DNA of 64,000 bases. Origin: JAJYTL01 sp046705265 (GTDB lineage: Bacteria; Pseudomonadota; Alphaproteobacteria; Ferrovibrionales; Ferrovibrionaceae). Each line of letters begins with the position of its first letter. The first letter of the stretch is position 1. Shown in pieces: positions 63,629 to 64,000 of the stretch. The stretch spans positions 1-64,000 of the forward strand of contig JBJKQL010000067.1 of the NCBI GenBank assembly GCA_046705265.1. Reading direction: 5' to 3'. Below the pieces are notes generated by a model, which worked only from the letters and a program-made list of their open reading frames with translations, did no database searches and was not told the DNA's origin. Position numbers and translations under genes: made by a program.

Positions 63629-64000
63629 ATGACCGGCTTAGAGAAAGCATCTCACGGTGCCGAGGAAATCGCTCGGCGTGCTGCTGAAACCATGTGGGCA
63701 AGCGACGGCGCAAGCCGCCACCTCGGCATGGAGATTCTCGACATCGGCCCAGGGACGGCGACGCTCGCATTGACCATTGGTGAGACCATGACGAACGGGC
63801 ACGGTATTGCCCACGGTGCATTTATCTTCGCGGTGGCCGACAGCGCCTTCGCTTTCGCCTGTAATTCCTACGGCGAGGTTACTGTCGCCGCTCATTGCAG
63901 CATCACGTTCATTCGTCCGGGACGATGTGGGAATCGATTGATTGCGAAGGCGAAAGAAGTATCACGAACCGGTCGATCAGGTATCTACGATGTGCAGGTG
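63629..64000 (+). CDS. paaI: PaaI-type hydroxyphenylacetyl-CoA thioesterase, cut by the window end
   Basis: The first 124 residues of a hotdog thioesterase; the gene runs off the window. The catalytic part TNGHGIAHGAFIFAVADSAF and the strand VAAHCSITFIRPGRCG match PaaI of the phenylacetate pathway closely, including the Asn-x-x-Gly-x-x-His-Gly-Gly-like loop (here NGHGIAHGAF). In that pathway PaaI removes dead-end CoA esters. A paa cluster may lie beyond the window. It differs from the other hotdog protein at 53204, with which it shares only the fold. Confidence 0.88.
   Translation, partial: MTGLEKASHGAEEIARRAAETMWASDGASRHLGMEILDIGPGTATLALTIGETMTNGHGIAHGAFIFAVADSAFAFACNSYGEVTVAAHCSITFIRPGRCGNRLIAKAKEVSRTGRSGIYDVQV

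Noticed and set aside
1..64000. tRNA, rRNA, CRISPR and insertion-sequence ends
   Set aside because: No cloverleaf-like T-arm contexts, rRNA signature stretches, regularly spaced repeats or transposase frames with terminal inverted repeats were found by eye; a tRNA could be missed without a covariance search.

Overview
The window looks like chromosomal DNA of an alphaproteobacterium-like, GC-rich, aerobic Gram-negative bacterium. The evidence is protein flavour only: a DinB with an N-terminal zinc ribbon, EmrAB-type pumps, a PrkA/YeaH/SpoVR operon, and periplasmic Sox proteins with Tat signals. No rRNA, tRNA, CRISPR array, intact insertion sequence or phage module was seen. The organism itself cannot be named from the sequence.

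Layout. Bases 1-8546 are loosely packed: an AI-2E-family permease, a YihY/BrkB-type membrane protein, a cytochrome P450, and eroded DNA that holds a multiply broken AbiEii-type toxin gene and the 3' end of a class III aminotransferase. Bases 8547-14925 (minus strand) hold a NitT/TauT-type ABC importer (two permeases, Tat-exported binding protein, ATPase) and a penicillin-acylase-family Ntn hydrolase. Bases 15220-21379 (minus) are a tightly overlapping SUF iron-sulfur operon, rrf2-sufB-C-D-S-U-T, with a promoter and a palindromic operator candidate in front of rrf2. Bases 21880-29346 carry an SDR, a small HTH protein, a PRC-barrel/MFS/amylo-alpha-1,6-glucosidase operon, and 1.4 kb without a recognisable gene. 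Bases 29347-34162 are the prkA-yeaH-spoVR stress operon. Then follow gamma-glutamyltransferase, a D-2-hydroxyacid dehydrogenase, DNA polymerase IV, a first EmrAB-type pump with a TetR regulator, and a DUF763 protein.

Bases 44981-52830 are the highlight: a thiosulfate-oxidation locus with soxA, soxX, a DUF302 protein, three different periplasmic DsrE-like proteins and soxB on the minus strand, facing an ECF sigma factor, its anti-sigma factor and soxYZ on the plus strand. SoxCD is absent. The anti-sigma factor carries a transmembrane helix followed by its own DsrE-like domain. Each of the four transcription units (soxB-dsrE, soxXA, sigma/anti-sigma, soxYZ) is preceded by the same element, GGAATA-N16-(C/A)(A/G)TCT, in the correct orientation. 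The simplest reading is a self-contained sulfur-sensing sigma/anti-sigma switch: a periplasmic DsrE domain on the anti-sigma factor senses a sulfur intermediate or sulfur carrier and releases the sigma factor, which turns on all sox units and itself.

Bases 53204-64000 hold a hotdog thioesterase, an HxlR regulator with a second EmrAB-type pump, a class III nucleotide cyclase, an MFS transporter, a 3-hydroxyisobutyrate-dehydrogenase-family enzyme, a class V aminotransferase and the start of a PaaI-type thioesterase that runs off the window.
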